Below, piece by piece: positions 51,344 through 60,357 of a stretch of DNA of 64,000 bases. Position numbers and translations under genes: made by a program. Within the stretch, counting starts at the first letter, position 1; every line of letters begins with the position of its first letter. The stretch lies in NCBI GenBank assembly GCA_948468465.1, contig CAOKJJ010000002.1, positions 11,902 to 75,901 on the forward strand, read 5' to 3'. The stretch comes from an uncultured Eubacterium sp. (GTDB lineage: Bacteria > Bacillota_A > Clostridia > Lachnospirales > Lachnospiraceae). The notes beneath the pieces are model-generated. The model worked only from the letters and a program-made list of their open reading frames with translations. It was not told where the DNA came from and made no database searches.

Positions 51344-52210
51344 TTATACATTAAATATCGTTGTCACATAAATCTGTCTGGCTAATCCGCTTGCACGCAG
51401 TGCATCTGCAGCGTCTCTTGCCGCGCCCCGTTCCTCAAATAATGCAAATACTGTAGGCCCGCTGCCGCTCATCATCGCATTTAACGCTCCATGTTCCAGC
51501 AAATGTTCCTTGATCTGCGCAATGACCGGATATTCCTTTATCGTCACTTCTTCCAAAATGTTTCCCATATGTGAAGCCATCGCGTTTAAATTCTGCTGCT
51601 TAATATCTGTGATCAGCTGATCAATATCCGGGTGCTTCGTCTGTTCATCTAATGACAGCCTGTCATACACCCATTTCGTGGATACACTGATTCCTGGTTT
51701 TGCAATGACTACCGGACAGCGCGGAACCGCGGGAAGCCTTGTCAGCTTCTCTCCAATGCCTTCTGCGAGAGCGGTTCCCCGCATCAGACAGTACGGTACA
51801 TCGGCTCCCAGTCTTAATGCCCGCTTTGCAAGCTGCCTTTGCGAAAGCTTAAGATCATACATCAGATTCATTCCATACAGCACCGCGGCCGCGTCCGTGC
51901 TTCCGCCAGCCATACCTGCAGATACGGGAATGCATTTTTTAATATCAATGCGTACTCCCTGCGTAAGCTTAAATTCGTCCATCAAAAGTCTGGCTGCTTT
52001 AAATGCAATATTGTGCTCGTCCACCGGCAGAAATCTTATGTTTGTCGTCAGCTGAATGTCCGGTTCTGCTGTTTTTTCCATCTGTACACTATCGAACAAA
52101 TGTATCGTCTGCATAATCATACGTACAAGATGATACCCATCCTCCCGGCATCCGGTAACATCCAGGCCAAGATTGACCTTTGCAAGCGCTTTTAGCCTGA
52201 TCTCATCCAT
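51344..52210 (-). CDS. ispE: 4-diphosphocytidyl-2-C-methyl-D-erythritol kinase
   Basis: IspE phosphorylates CDP-ME in the MEP isoprenoid pathway and belongs to the GHMP kinases. The protein has KALAKVNLGLDVTGCREDGYH at the start, VSAGMAGGSTDAAAVL as the ATP phosphate loop and NAMMSGSGPTVFALF near the carboxy end. The length of 288 residues is typical. ATG 52210 has GGAGG 8 bases upstream; an ATG at 52225 lies inside that site. It leads a two-gene operon with the GntR regulator. Confidence 0.95.
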   Translation of the reverse strand: MDEIRLKALAKVNLGLDVTGCREDGYHLVRMIMQTIHLFDSVQMEKTAEPDIQLTTNIRFLPVDEHNIAFKAARLLMDEFKLTQGVRIDIKKCIPVSAGMAGGSTDAAAVLYGMNLMYDLKLSQRQLAKRALRLGADVPYCLMRGTALAEGIGEKLTRLPAVPRCPVVIAKPGISVSTKWVYDRLSLDEQTKHPDIDQLITDIKQQNLNAMASHMGNILEEVTIKEYPVIAQIKEHLLEHGALNAMMSGSGPTVFALFEERGAARDAADALRASGLARQIYVTTIFNV

Positions 52211-52250
52211 TACTCCATCCTCCAAAATTGCTTGTTTTGTTTCTTAAATA

Positions 52251-52301
52251 TTGTATAATGTATTATGTATACAATATACAATATTTATTGAAAAAAGTCA
52301 A
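52251..52301 (-). promoter_or_regulatory. ispE-gntR promoter with a GntR-like operator
   Basis: On the minus strand TTGACT (52296-52301) and TATATT (52273-52278) are separated by 17 bases. Just downstream, TTGTATA and TATACAA (52251-52257 and 52268-52274) form an inverted repeat with a 10-base spacer over the start point. GntR-family operators often contain TGTATACA-type cores. Confidence 0.75.
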
Positions 52302-52352
52302 CAGGACTACGAAATATTTCATATAAAAACAGCCTGGGACATTTTAATGACA

Positions 52353-53498
52353 TCAAATATACAGGACTTTTAGCTTTAATGTATCATAATCATCATCAAG
52401 CTTATTAAAAGATACATATCCCCAGAAAATACTGTCTTTCGATACCGACAATGCGTTTCCTCTTGACGTAGATAAATGCTGATAAGATGTTCCCATCAGA
52501 CATACCAGCTCCTGCGACATGCCTCCGCCAAACGGAGAATAAAAGTTCTCATCCATATAGACGGCAAGAATCGTATGTCCCGCAAAGCTTTTATCATACC
52601 AGTACTCAATATGGTTATCGGATATACCTTTACGGCTGTGAAAAAATTCCTGTTCCTTGTCCGGGCCGTTTTTGTCTATACGTATTTCGATCGACCATTC
52701 CTGCGGATTGAAGACAGACAATCCCTGCTGATAGCTTGCCGAATTTTCATTCACACGTCCATCCGCAAAGTCAATGCCAGCATTGTATCCCTGGTCATAT
52801 CCTTCCTTAAGGCCGTCCTGCCGTCCTTTGTCCTGCCCGTTATTATACTGAAGCAATGCCAGGTCTTTGATTGCCTGGTTAAATTTCTGAAAAGAATCCT
52901 GCGCGCCTACTTGTATCCCTTTGTCAGTAATGGTGGCCGCCATGATAGATTTTCCATTACTGACAGATTGAAAAGACTGTGTAATCCATCCCTGCAGATT
53001 TGCGACATTTTGATCTAACTGCTGATTCTGCCGCTGGAGGAAATTCAGTTTTGCACTGACAGACGCATTTTTATATTGATTCACATCTCCGATATCCTCA
53101 TTTTTATTTTCCATGCCAAAAAATACTTTTAATTTATGCCATGCATTTGCTGCAAAGGCCATCAGTGACTTTTCTTCAGACGGATCTTTTGCGGCATCAT
53201 ATGCGGCGGACAAGTCTTCCTGCGAGCCGATGTCATGATTTTTCGTAATCTGCATAAAGCTTGCCTTGGCAGTTTCCCAGGCTCCCTGAATATCGTCTGT
53301 ACAAATATACATCTCGCCGTCATAAATGATGTAATCTCCCGCGCTATATGCTGTGTTTTCATGAAACGCAACCGCTATTTTATCTGTCGCATTCGATGTA
53401 ATAACCGCTGCCTTGCTGCTGACGGACGGTATTGCGACAAGCATCCCGGAGATAAGCACCGCGCAAAGCACTTTCCCCGTGTTCATTTTATTGTTCAT
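52353..53498 (-). CDS. Secreted protein of unknown function
   Basis: The 381-residue protein has a signal peptide (residues 1-31, cleavage probably after VSSKAA). The following region contains YSAGDYIIYDGEMYIC, a short carbohydrate-binding-like motif. The middle is helical and glutamine-rich with some coiled-coil character (about 150-230). A Gly/Asp/Tyr-rich stretch (QYNNGQDKGRQDGLKEGYDQ, about 217-236) precedes a beta-rich carboxy domain. GGAGG lies 9 bases before the start. It is next to the coiled-coil membrane protein, perhaps a partner at the cell surface. Confidence 0.7.
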   Translation of the reverse strand: MNNKMNTGKVLCAVLISGMLVAIPSVSSKAAVITSNATDKIAVAFHENTAYSAGDYIIYDGEMYICTDDIQGAWETAKASFMQITKNHDIGSQEDLSAAYDAAKDPSEEKSLMAFAANAWHKLKVFFGMENKNEDIGDVNQYKNASVSAKLNFLQRQNQQLDQNVANLQGWITQSFQSVSNGKSIMAATITDKGIQVGAQDSFQKFNQAIKDLALLQYNNGQDKGRQDGLKEGYDQGYNAGIDFADGRVNENSASYQQGLSVFNPQEWSIEIRIDKNGPDKEQEFFHSRKGISDNHIEYWYDKSFAGHTILAVYMDENFYSPFGGGMSQELVCLMGTSYQHLSTSRGNALSVSKDSIFWGYVSFNKLDDDYDTLKLKVLYI

Positions 53499-53532
53499 AA
53501 AACATTCCTCCTGTTTTTGTATGCAATTTTAA

Positions 53533-53566
53533 TTTTTATCATGTATTACTTTTTATCATGTATTAC
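53533..53566. repeat. Tandem 17-bp direct repeat in an intergenic region
   Basis: TTTTTATCATGTATTAC occurs twice in direct tandem. The 91-base gap lies between the coiled-coil gene and the secreted-protein gene on the minus strand. It could affect the promoter of the secreted protein or be a slippage-prone site. Confidence 0.7.
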
Positions 53567-53589
53567 ATTCATGTTTTTATTCCATATCT

Positions 53590-55530
53590 TTATTTTTCTT
53601 TGTATACATGAATGGATACAATATCAATATTCCTCGTCGGCTTATTTGCAAACGAAAGAAGCAATGCGTTTCCGCTCGTTGACAGTGCTACATTTGATGG
53701 AAGTCTCCCTGGCTTTTTAAATTCCACTACAATAGAGGTATCCTCATCCTCCAATCGAATCGGATCTTCTTCTGTTACCAGTGGTATCTGGTACACATAC
53801 GCGGACCCGCTTTCCTGATACATATAACCGGATGCGCCTTCCTGCTGCGGCTGTGCCAGTAATGTAATATTAGAAAGCCACTTTTCTTTTTCCAGTTCAC
53901 CGACTCGTGACTGTGCATCTGTTACGCCCGAATGAAGGTTTTCCATTCCTTCTTCTACTGTTTCTGCTCCTCCGATTCCCTGCAGAGCTTCGAATAAACC
54001 GCTGATTCCATCTTTGGACAGAATTTTGATGATCGAGCCGATTTTTTGAAATATGGTATCTCCTTCAACTTTACCCGCATCCTCTACATCTCCGATCAAA
54101 GCATCTGTATCATCCGCCTGTTTTTGCAGCTTTTCGTCCGCTTCCTGCCTTGCCTTTTTTTCTTCTTCCAGATCCTTTTCAAAATCTGACTGCTGCTTGT
54201 CAAGCTGATTTTTCAGCTCCTGATCGTTTTTTTCTAATTCCGCCTTCGTATCTTCCAGTGCTTTGCCGTTATCATCCAAAGAGTGTTCCAGATCTTTTAC
54301 TGCTTTGTCAAAGTTTTCATCCTGTTTGATATTTTCATCCTTGAGCTGCTTTACGATCCGATTTAATTCCTGAATCGCCCTTGTATAGATCTGGTCGTTT
54401 CCAGCCAAAATATCTACAAACTGCGCAATTGTGAGATTTCCTGTGGAGACTTGCGACGACTGGATCTCGCTGCCGGAACCTGTGACCTTTTCCAGATTGT
54501 TCCCCGATATCATAATGGCATTTGAAAGCTGTTCCGTTACGGAATTAATATGCTGGATGGACTGATTGATATTCGTTATGCTTGTCTGCAGTTTCTGAAT
54601 ATCGGAACTCTTTTGCTGATCCAGTGTTTTCAATGCCTGTACCTGCTGCGTCAATGTATTGACAGACGACTGCACCTCGCTGATTTTGGCCGTCAGCTTT
54701 TCAATCTGGCTGAACAGTTCCTTATTTGCTGCCTGCAGGACTTTCTTTTGAATCAGCTTCATATCCGCGTCTGTAAAATAATCCACTCCCTTTACAGGCG
54801 TTTTGATACTTTTTTTGATGCTTGCGATGATATTTTTCTTCATCGTTTCCAGCTGCTGTTTCGTAATCTTTTCAACAGAGCCCTGAATCATAGATTCCAC
54901 ATGCAGCGCGTTTTTCAGCCTTTCCAGATCCTGCTGCGTCATTCCATAAGAGCTGCTCTGTATGTACATTTTCAGAGTTTCAGACAGTTCCTGCCTGATG
55001 CGCTCTTCCATTCTCTGTTTTTCTTCCGCTGTCAGCTGCTGTGTAACGTTAACCTGTGCCAGTGCATCTTCCAATGCTTCTTCTACGGCAAGCCTGATAT
55101 ACTTTTTCTGCTCCGGTGTCAGGCCGCCGTCTCCGGAAATCCCAAGTTCCGCCAGCAGCGCGGTGATCATATCCCGCAGTTCCTCTTCCCCGACCGCAGT
55201 TATTTTGATATTTCCATCAAAATCTTCATCAGATAACAGTTCATATATTTTATCTCCTTTTAACTGCTCGGCTACCGCTTTTTGAATCCTTTCCGCCAGA
55301 ATATCCGCCTCCAGCGTATTTAATACCCGTTCGCTCACATCATCCGAAATCTGCTGTATCCTCTCTGGCGTAATCCGTACGGCCTCGCCTTCCCCGGTCG
55401 ATGCGTTCGTTCTGTCCGTAAATAAATAAATCACAAGAAGGATTGCTAACAGTATAATAAGCAGTCCGCCAATGAGAAAGGCTATTTTCGTGCGATCTAT
55501 CTCTTCGTATTGATTCTCATTTTGCTCCAT
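53590..55530 (-). CDS. Membrane-anchored coiled-coil protein
   Basis: The 646-residue protein has a short cytoplasmic start, a membrane anchor at about residues 14-38 (KIAFLIGGLLIILLAILLVIYLF) and a long outer region. Coiled coil is predicted over much of residues 160-480, with Gln/Glu/Lys heptads. A beta-rich carboxy part carries ALSTSGNALLLSFANKPTRN. A start site of AAAGG type precedes ATG 55530. It may organise surface structures or cell shape; no family is recognised. It could act with the secreted protein downstream. Confidence 0.75.
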   Translation of the reverse strand: MEQNENQYEEIDRTKIAFLIGGLLIILLAILLVIYLFTDRTNASTGEGEAVRITPERIQQISDDVSERVLNTLEADILAERIQKAVAEQLKGDKIYELLSDEDFDGNIKITAVGEEELRDMITALLAELGISGDGGLTPEQKKYIRLAVEEALEDALAQVNVTQQLTAEEKQRMEERIRQELSETLKMYIQSSSYGMTQQDLERLKNALHVESMIQGSVEKITKQQLETMKKNIIASIKKSIKTPVKGVDYFTDADMKLIQKKVLQAANKELFSQIEKLTAKISEVQSSVNTLTQQVQALKTLDQQKSSDIQKLQTSITNINQSIQHINSVTEQLSNAIMISGNNLEKVTGSGSEIQSSQVSTGNLTIAQFVDILAGNDQIYTRAIQELNRIVKQLKDENIKQDENFDKAVKDLEHSLDDNGKALEDTKAELEKNDQELKNQLDKQQSDFEKDLEEEKKARQEADEKLQKQADDTDALIGDVEDAGKVEGDTIFQKIGSIIKILSKDGISGLFEALQGIGGAETVEEGMENLHSGVTDAQSRVGELEKEKWLSNITLLAQPQQEGASGYMYQESGSAYVYQIPLVTEEDPIRLEDEDTSIVVEFKKPGRLPSNVALSTSGNALLLSFANKPTRNIDIVSIHVYKEK

Positions 55531-55708
55531 AAATGTTTCCTTTCTTGTTCATCGCTGTAATCTTCCGTCTTACGCTGGCGCAAATGCAGGCGCTGTATGT
55601 ACCGTTATTTCCACCGGGCTTTACCGGACTCTTTCAGCGATTGATTTTCTTAGCTGCTTGTTATGTCATCGTTACTGTAAATCCAAATAAAATTTTTACA
55701 GGAAATAC

Positions 55709-55737
55709 TTTTCAAAATCTTTATTTTTTGGTATATT
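55709..55737 (+). promoter_or_regulatory. Possible promoter of the CorC-type gene
   Basis: TTTTCA (55709-55714) and TATATT (55732-55737) are separated by 17 bases. The -35 matches only four of six consensus bases. It lies 56 bases before the TTG start. Confidence 0.5.
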
Positions 55738-55792
55738 AGTAGTTGTAAATGCCGAAATACAAATTACTTAATATGAACAAAGAGGTGTACGA

Positions 55793-57070
55793 TTGAATCC
55801 AGATGACATATTCCAATTAGTTGTACTTGTTATTTTATTACTGCTTTCTGCATTTTTTTCCTCTGCAGAAACTTCTTTAACGACATTTAACCGAATCCGT
55901 ATGCGGACACTTGCCGATGAAGGCAATAAGCGCGCCGCCCGTGCGTTAAAAATCACAGAAGAGTCCGGTAAAATGCTCAGTGCTATTTTAATCGGCAATA
56001 ATGTTGTAAACCTGTCTGCTTCCAGTATCGCAACTTCTCTGGCCATTCGATTATTCGGCAGCGTCGGCGCCGGAATTGCGACTGGGATATTGACTGTGCT
56101 CATTCTGATTTTTGGTGAAATTTCTCCCAAGACGCTTGCCACATTACATGCCGAAAAGCTTGCGATTTTATATGCTGGTATCATCCAGTCGCTTATGACC
56201 GTACTGACACCGGTCATCTTTATTATTAATAAACTGTCTAACCTGTTTCTTCGTCTGCTCCGGGTAGATCCGAATAAAAATAAGGACACCCTGACAGAAG
56301 AAGAACTGAAAACAATCGTAGACGTCAGCCACGAAACCGGTATTATCGAAACAGAAGAACGTGAAATGATTCACAACGTGTTCGATTTTTCAGATGCTGT
56401 GGCAAAAGAAATTATGACGCCTCGCATTGATATGACATTTGTAAAACTGGACAGCACGTATCGGGAAATTCTGGAAATTTACCGTGAAAACCACTATACA
56501 AGAATACCTGTTTACAAAGATACTACCGATAATGTGATTGGTATTTTGAATATGAAAGACCTTCTGCTGTACGAAGATGTGGAACATTTTTCGATATCCA
56601 ATATTCTCCGTGAGCCGTTTTTTACTTATGAAAAGAAGAATACGGCAGAATTGTTTTTGGAAATGCAGACAAAATCCATTAATCTGGCCATTGTGCTGAA
56701 TGAATACGGCATTACCGCCGGCATGGTCACCATGGAAGACCTTCTTGAAGAAATCGTCGGTGAAATTCATGACGAATATGACGCAAATGAATCAGACCCG
56801 CTTACGAAAATAAGCGACACCCATTTTCTCGTGGCTGGTTCCATGAATCTGGAAGATCTTTGCGATGAACTGGATATCAGCCTGACTTCTGACGATTATG
56901 ATACGATCGGCGGATATTTTATCGGCCAATGCGACCATCTGCCAAAAGCCGGAGAGCAGATTATTACAGATGACAACATTCGTCTTACGGTTACTTCCGT
57001 CATCAAAAACCGCATTCAGCAGATTAAAATCCAGCTGCCGGAGCGAACTTCCGAAAACGAGTCCCGTTAA
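55793..57070 (+). CDS. CNNM/CorC (HlyC)-type transporter
   Basis: The 425-residue protein starts with a DUF21 membrane region (three to four spans, LLLSAFFSSAETSLTTFNRIRMR). Two CBS domains (about residues 205-325; VMTPRIDMT-like EIMTPRIDMTFV and TRIPVYKDTTDN) and a CorC_HlyC carboxy domain follow. These proteins are linked to magnesium or cobalt efflux. The start is TTG 55793, 5 bases after AGAGGTG; no ATG gives the complete membrane region. It is the only plus-strand gene in this part, divergent from the coiled-coil gene. Confidence 0.9.
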   Translation: MNPDDIFQLVVLVILLLLSAFFSSAETSLTTFNRIRMRTLADEGNKRAARALKITEESGKMLSAILIGNNVVNLSASSIATSLAIRLFGSVGAGIATGILTVLILIFGEISPKTLATLHAEKLAILYAGIIQSLMTVLTPVIFIINKLSNLFLRLLRVDPNKNKDTLTEEELKTIVDVSHETGIIETEEREMIHNVFDFSDAVAKEIMTPRIDMTFVKLDSTYREILEIYRENHYTRIPVYKDTTDNVIGILNMKDLLLYEDVEHFSISNILREPFFTYEKKNTAELFLEMQTKSINLAIVLNEYGITAGMVTMEDLLEEIVGEIHDEYDANESDPLTKISDTHFLVAGSMNLEDLCDELDISLTSDDYDTIGGYFIGQCDHLPKAGEQIITDDNIRLTVTSVIKNRIQQIKIQLPERTSENESR

Positions 57071-57151
57071 CCGCCGCAAACTATCCACCTCGAAAATGGC
57101 GGCGACCTTATCTGCCAATATTTTTTATCACTGCAAGATTTCATATGTTTT

Positions 57152-58009
57152 TCACCTCCTGCCCCCGGCAAAGCCGCCTGAAGCTGCGGGCAGGAGGTAT
57201 TTGTCTGCCATTCTCGCTGACCTTAAAATTAAGGCAGACGTCTTTACAAGCTCCATCATAAATTCATTTTGATAATCAAAATTCCTGCATTGGATATGCC
57301 TGCGGACAAACCGCTCTGTCTTTCCCTTCCCGCTGATATGACGGAATAACGGATTATTAGGAATAACGGCTAACTGCTCTTCATACAGCCTGTACAGCCT
57401 GTTGATATTCTTTTTATTATATATGGATTCCTGATGATATTGATTGATCAGATAAATAACGTTTTCCTGTAAGATATGTCTGTTTTGAAAATAAGCATCC
57501 AGATTTTGACGCTCCTGTGAAAGGCTCACAACTGCCACATCTGCCTGCGACAGCAAAAAGTCAGATATTTCGTCTCTGCCGCTGCCGCAGTCTATAAAAG
57601 TAAGATCCGACATCCGCTGTGCAAACGAAACAATCTGCCGGATTGCCGCTAATACGGCTTTCGGATATTTTTCCTGTTTTTGATACTCTCCCTGCGGCAA
57701 ATAATACATACGACCCCTGATAACCGGAACCATCCGTTCCATCAGCGTTTCTTCTGTCAGCTTCTTTCTTTCCGCCAGCCTGGTCAGTGTTTCCCATTCA
57801 TCCTGTATCCCGCATATCGGCTCTTTTGCCAAAGATCTGGGTTTTATGCCGGTTCCAAGCTTTTGATACAAATCTCCCCGCTGATTGCTGCTCTGCAGCA
57901 GTATCGTCTTCATATGCCACGCATCTGCACATACACTGGCAACGGCAGCCATGCCGCTTGTTGTCCCGCACCCGTCTTCTTCACTCCAGAATACAATATT
58001 CAATGTCAT
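57152..58009 (-). CDS. MinD/CpaE-like ATPase with a degenerate P-loop
   Basis: The 285-residue protein resembles the deviant Walker A ATPases of the ParA/MinD/CpaE group. The fold pattern NIVFWSEEDGCGTTSGMAAVAS is at the start and DLTFIDCGSGRDEISDFLL in the middle. The Walker lysine expected in the P-loop is replaced by threonines (DGCGTTS), so ATP hydrolysis may be lost. In type II/Tad pilus systems CpaE-like proteins position the machine. No pilus genes lie nearby. It probably forms a pair with the 58077-58868 gene. Confidence 0.6.
   Translation of the reverse strand: MTLNIVFWSEEDGCGTTSGMAAVASVCADAWHMKTILLQSSNQRGDLYQKLGTGIKPRSLAKEPICGIQDEWETLTRLAERKKLTEETLMERMVPVIRGRMYYLPQGEYQKQEKYPKAVLAAIRQIVSFAQRMSDLTFIDCGSGRDEISDFLLSQADVAVVSLSQERQNLDAYFQNRHILQENVIYLINQYHQESIYNKKNINRLYRLYEEQLAVIPNNPLFRHISGKGKTERFVRRHIQCRNFDYQNEFMMELVKTSALILRSARMADKYLLPAASGGFAGGRR
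57154..57198. repeat. Hairpin with an 11-bp stem ending in a ribosome-site sequence
   Basis: ACCTCCTGCCC and GGGCAGGAGGT flank a 23-base loop containing CGGC-aaa-GCCG. It spans the last codons of the ATPase-like gene. On the minus strand the AGGAGGT arm is 10 bases before an ATG (57144) of a 25-codon frame (57067-57144). No U-run follows, so it is not a clear terminator. Confidence 0.5.
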
Positions 58010-58069
58010 TCCTCCATTCCCTTTTTCTCATGTATTTTAGCAGATTGATCGTAAGGAACTGTATGTAAA

Positions 58070-58136
58070 TAACAGTTCAGATAACCCTTGAGCTGTTACG
58101 CATCCGGCCATTGAAAAACGCTTCGCGATAGGCCGG
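58070..58136. repeat. Palindromic repeat, copy 1, overlapping a coding end
   Basis: TAACAGTTCA, 9 bases, TGAGCTGTTAC, then GCATCCGGCCATTGAA and a shared CGCTTCGCGAT hairpin stretch. It is a close variant of the copy at 58933. It encodes the last residues (about 18) and stop of the 58077-58868 gene. Confidence 0.8.
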
Positions 58137-58868
58137 ATCACTTCCCAGATGCCGATATGAGACAGATGCCGTCTTTCCCTGCTTGGCGTTCCTGACAGCC
58201 CGTATCGTACGCACCCTGTCAAGTACCGCAAACATTCGAAGCAGCTGCACAAGAATATGTTCCATCCCGACCGAAATATGCGCAAACTTATACACCGGCT
58301 CATACTGCATGCCAATCCGATATTCCTCATCTGCCTCATCAAAAGGCAGCAGCATCCATCGTTCAACAAGACAATCCTCCCATTGCAAATATTTTTTTAT
58401 TTTTTTTGCCGCAAATTCTGAACAAAAACCACGCAGCAATACAGCCGCTGACAGACCGCTTTCCTGTATAAAATACTGATAAAAATCCAGATTTCTCCGG
58501 TCACAATCAACGACCAGTACCCTTTTGCTGCACAAGGCCAGGCACAATTCCTGCGGCTGGCTCCCTAACTGCACAAGTACATAATCATACTCCAGTTCAT
58601 GCCACTGCACCACAGGTACCAGGCGCATAAAATCCACTTCATGATAAGTAACCACCATCAGCTGATCATTCGGCGACGGCACACATTGATACAAAATCCC
58701 ATCCTCTGAATCATCTATCACACATACACTTTTTCCTGCATTTTGTACCGCATATGCCGTATACATACAGATATCCGCCGGATAACTTCCAAAAAAACCT
58801 ATAATTTCAGGCAAATTTAGCCACCTTCTTTCTTTTTTATAACAGTATTGAAACACTGCCGTTTTCAT
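58077..58868 (-). CDS. Second degenerate MinD/CpaE-like protein
   Basis: The 263-residue protein shares the ParA-like layout of the previous one. IIGFFGSYPADICMYTAYAVQNAGKSVCVIDDSEDG covers a P-loop region without a Walker GKT, and DYVLVQLGSQPQELC matches the second strand. The carboxy part is long and basic. Its last 18 or so residues (about RE-AFFNGRMRNSSRVI) are encoded by the dispersed palindromic repeat, so a mobile repeat has been built into the coding end. It is likely a partner of the 57152-58009 protein. Confidence 0.6.
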   Translation of the reverse strand: MKTAVFQYCYKKERRWLNLPEIIGFFGSYPADICMYTAYAVQNAGKSVCVIDDSEDGILYQCVPSPNDQLMVVTYHEVDFMRLVPVVQWHELEYDYVLVQLGSQPQELCLALCSKRVLVVDCDRRNLDFYQYFIQESGLSAAVLLRGFCSEFAAKKIKKYLQWEDCLVERWMLLPFDEADEEYRIGMQYEPVYKFAHISVGMEHILVQLLRMFAVLDRVRTIRAVRNAKQGKTASVSYRHLGSDPAYREAFFNGRMRNSSRVI

Positions 58869-58932
58869 TCCATGTTATTTCTTCACAAAAAATAAATATT
58901 TTAAATTCAATATCTGCTTTTTCATATCACTT

Positions 58933-58963
58933 GTAACAGTTCAGATAACCCTTGAACTGTTAC
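58933..58963. repeat. Palindromic repeat, copy 2
   Basis: Perfect 11-bp arms, GTAACAGTTCA and TGAACTGTTAC, around GATAACCCT. The following 35 bases (GCATCCGGCC... and CGCTTCGCGAT) are shared with copy 1. A further hairpin block runs to about 59067. Confidence 0.9.
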
Positions 58964-59252
58964 GCATCCGGCCATTGAAAATCGCTTCGCGATGGGCCGT
59001 ATGCCTGCAGCCGCTACATTTTCATACGGTCTGCACAGAGAATGCGCAGACCTACCTGAACTGTTACTATCACTTTTCAGTCAATATTATTTTAACAGGG
59101 ATTTTATTGATGTAATTTTTTATGATGCTGCTTACGTGCCTTATATTCAGACAATTGAAATAAGAAAAATAAGATAGTTCATATGATACCAAGATTTCAG
59201 ACATTTGTAAAGAGAAATTTAATGATCTTTTTCGATTTGTGCAAAATGCATA

Positions 59253-59292
59253 AAAATCCTGTAAAGACCCATGGGAACCTTTACAGGATTTT
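59253..59292 (-). terminator. Terminator of the DUF3298 gene
   Basis: A perfect 14-bp stem, AAAATCCTGTAAAG with CTTTACAGGATTTT, has a 12-base loop. On the minus strand it is followed by a T-run (GGATTTTTATG). It lies 54 bases beyond the stop of the 59346-60140 gene. Confidence 0.85.
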
Positions 59293-59323
59293 GTAACAGT
59301 TCAGATAACCCTTGAACTGTTAC
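59293..59323. repeat. Palindromic repeat, copy 3
   Basis: Identical to copy 2 over GTAACAGTTCA GATAACCCT TGAACTGTTAC. It directly abuts the terminator and lies 23 bases beyond the DUF3298 stop. Here the longer CGCTTCGCGAT block is absent. Confidence 0.9.
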
Positions 59324-59345
59324 GGGATTTTAACAGTTTACTTCA

Positions 59346-60140
59346 TCAAAGCTTCACGGCTACTTCAATAAATCCAGCCGCATATGGCCCTACCGCATAT
59401 GGATCCACATAAAAACGGACTTTGCCATTTTTCAGATAATAATGGTTGTCGTTAAAATCTATCTGATCCAGCGTCTCCTTTACACCATCGCGATCCGGGA
59501 AAAACATAAATGTTTCTTCTTTCTGTGTCTTGTCAAATTTTTTTAAATACAGTCCCCGCACTTTTTCATTGACCTGTTTTTTACTCATTCCAAGCAAAGT
59601 GGCTGCAGACACTTTTTTACCCGTCTTCGAATCAAAGATATAAGTATAACGGTACGGCATTCCATGTGCCCCCATGGAATAATCGTAGCCGGTTTGGAGT
59701 ATACAGATATATTTTTCATCATTTGCCGTAATCTCACATTTTACATCATCCGCATAATAGCTGTCTGTACTGTCCGTCTGCTGTATTGTTTCTTCTGCTT
59801 CTTTTAAGTTTTCAATCGCGCTTTTTTTCCATTTTTTCAACAGCTTTTGATAAAACTGATTGAATGTCTTTGCCGCTTCGCTGTCACCATCCGCATGCGG
59901 ATATTCAAAAGAGATTTCTTTATATATACGTCCTTCTTCTGTCTTGTATTCTTTTTGGTATGTCTTTGTTGTCAGCTGCATTCCTTCTGCTTCACTTTGC
60001 GGCTGCTTCTGCGCTGCCTCGGTTTTTGTTACTGTTACCCTTGTTTCTGCCTGGCTGACCACAGGTGCCAGACAAGGCAGCGTCAGCATGGATGCTAAGA
60101 TTGTGATTCCTAATTTCTTTGCGATTTCTTTTCTTTTCAT
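59346..60140 (-). CDS. Secreted DUF3298/RsiV-like protein
   Basis: The 264-residue protein has a signal peptide (residues 1-27, cut after VSQAE-like) and a DUF3298-type carboxy domain with YIFDSKTGKKVSAATLLG and FMFFPDRDGVKETL, then YYLKNGKVRFYVDPYAVGPYAAGFIEVAV. Such domains occur in RsiV-type anti-sigma factors and in peptidoglycan-linked proteins, possibly as a lysozyme-type sensor. ATG 60140 has GGAGG 8 bases upstream. It stands alone between a terminator and aspS. Confidence 0.8.
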   Translation of the reverse strand: MKRKEIAKKLGITILASMLTLPCLAPVVSQAETRVTVTKTEAAQKQPQSEAEGMQLTTKTYQKEYKTEEGRIYKEISFEYPHADGDSEAAKTFNQFYQKLLKKWKKSAIENLKEAEETIQQTDSTDSYYADDVKCEITANDEKYICILQTGYDYSMGAHGMPYRYTYIFDSKTGKKVSAATLLGMSKKQVNEKVRGLYLKKFDKTQKEETFMFFPDRDGVKETLDQIDFNDNHYYLKNGKVRFYVDPYAVGPYAAGFIEVAVKL

Positions 60141-60285
60141 GTCCGTTTCCTCCATTGGTATTGTTGTATATTTATGTTCTTATATCATTAGACGCCTCTG
60201 TTGTAAAAAAGTTTCATAGGAGGTAAAAATAGTCAGCGGCACGTTCTGGTGAAAAAAATCAGAGCAAAAAGCATAAAGCGCAATC

Positions 60286-60324
60286 ATAGAGCCGGAAATC
60301 CTTAAAACAGATCTCCGGCTCTAT
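60286..60324. terminator. Probable terminator downstream of aspS
   Basis: An 11-bp perfect stem, ATAGAGCCGGA with TCCGGCTCTAT, surrounds a 17-base loop. A T-rich stretch follows on the plus strand; on the minus strand the tail is weak. It lies 34 bases beyond the aspS stop. Confidence 0.6.
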
Positions 60325-60357
60325 TTTATACCCTAATTGTGCGTAATAACACAAATA

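Larger units (their letters stand above)
58869..59345. other. Intergenic region with repeats and a terminator
   Basis: No gene is convincing here; a 61-codon plus-strand frame was rejected. It holds palindromic repeat copies 2 and 3, a stray TGAACTGTTAC arm at 59057-59067, the CCGTATG/CATACGG stem near 58996-59030, and the terminator at 59253-59292. Confidence 0.7.

Noticed and set aside
55533..55739. A 68-codon plus-strand frame before the CorC-type gene
   Set aside because: It begins on the ribosome site of the divergent coiled-coil gene and has no site of its own.
58992..59177. A 61-codon plus-strand frame
   Set aside because: It begins inside the hairpin block of the palindromic repeat and has no ribosome site.
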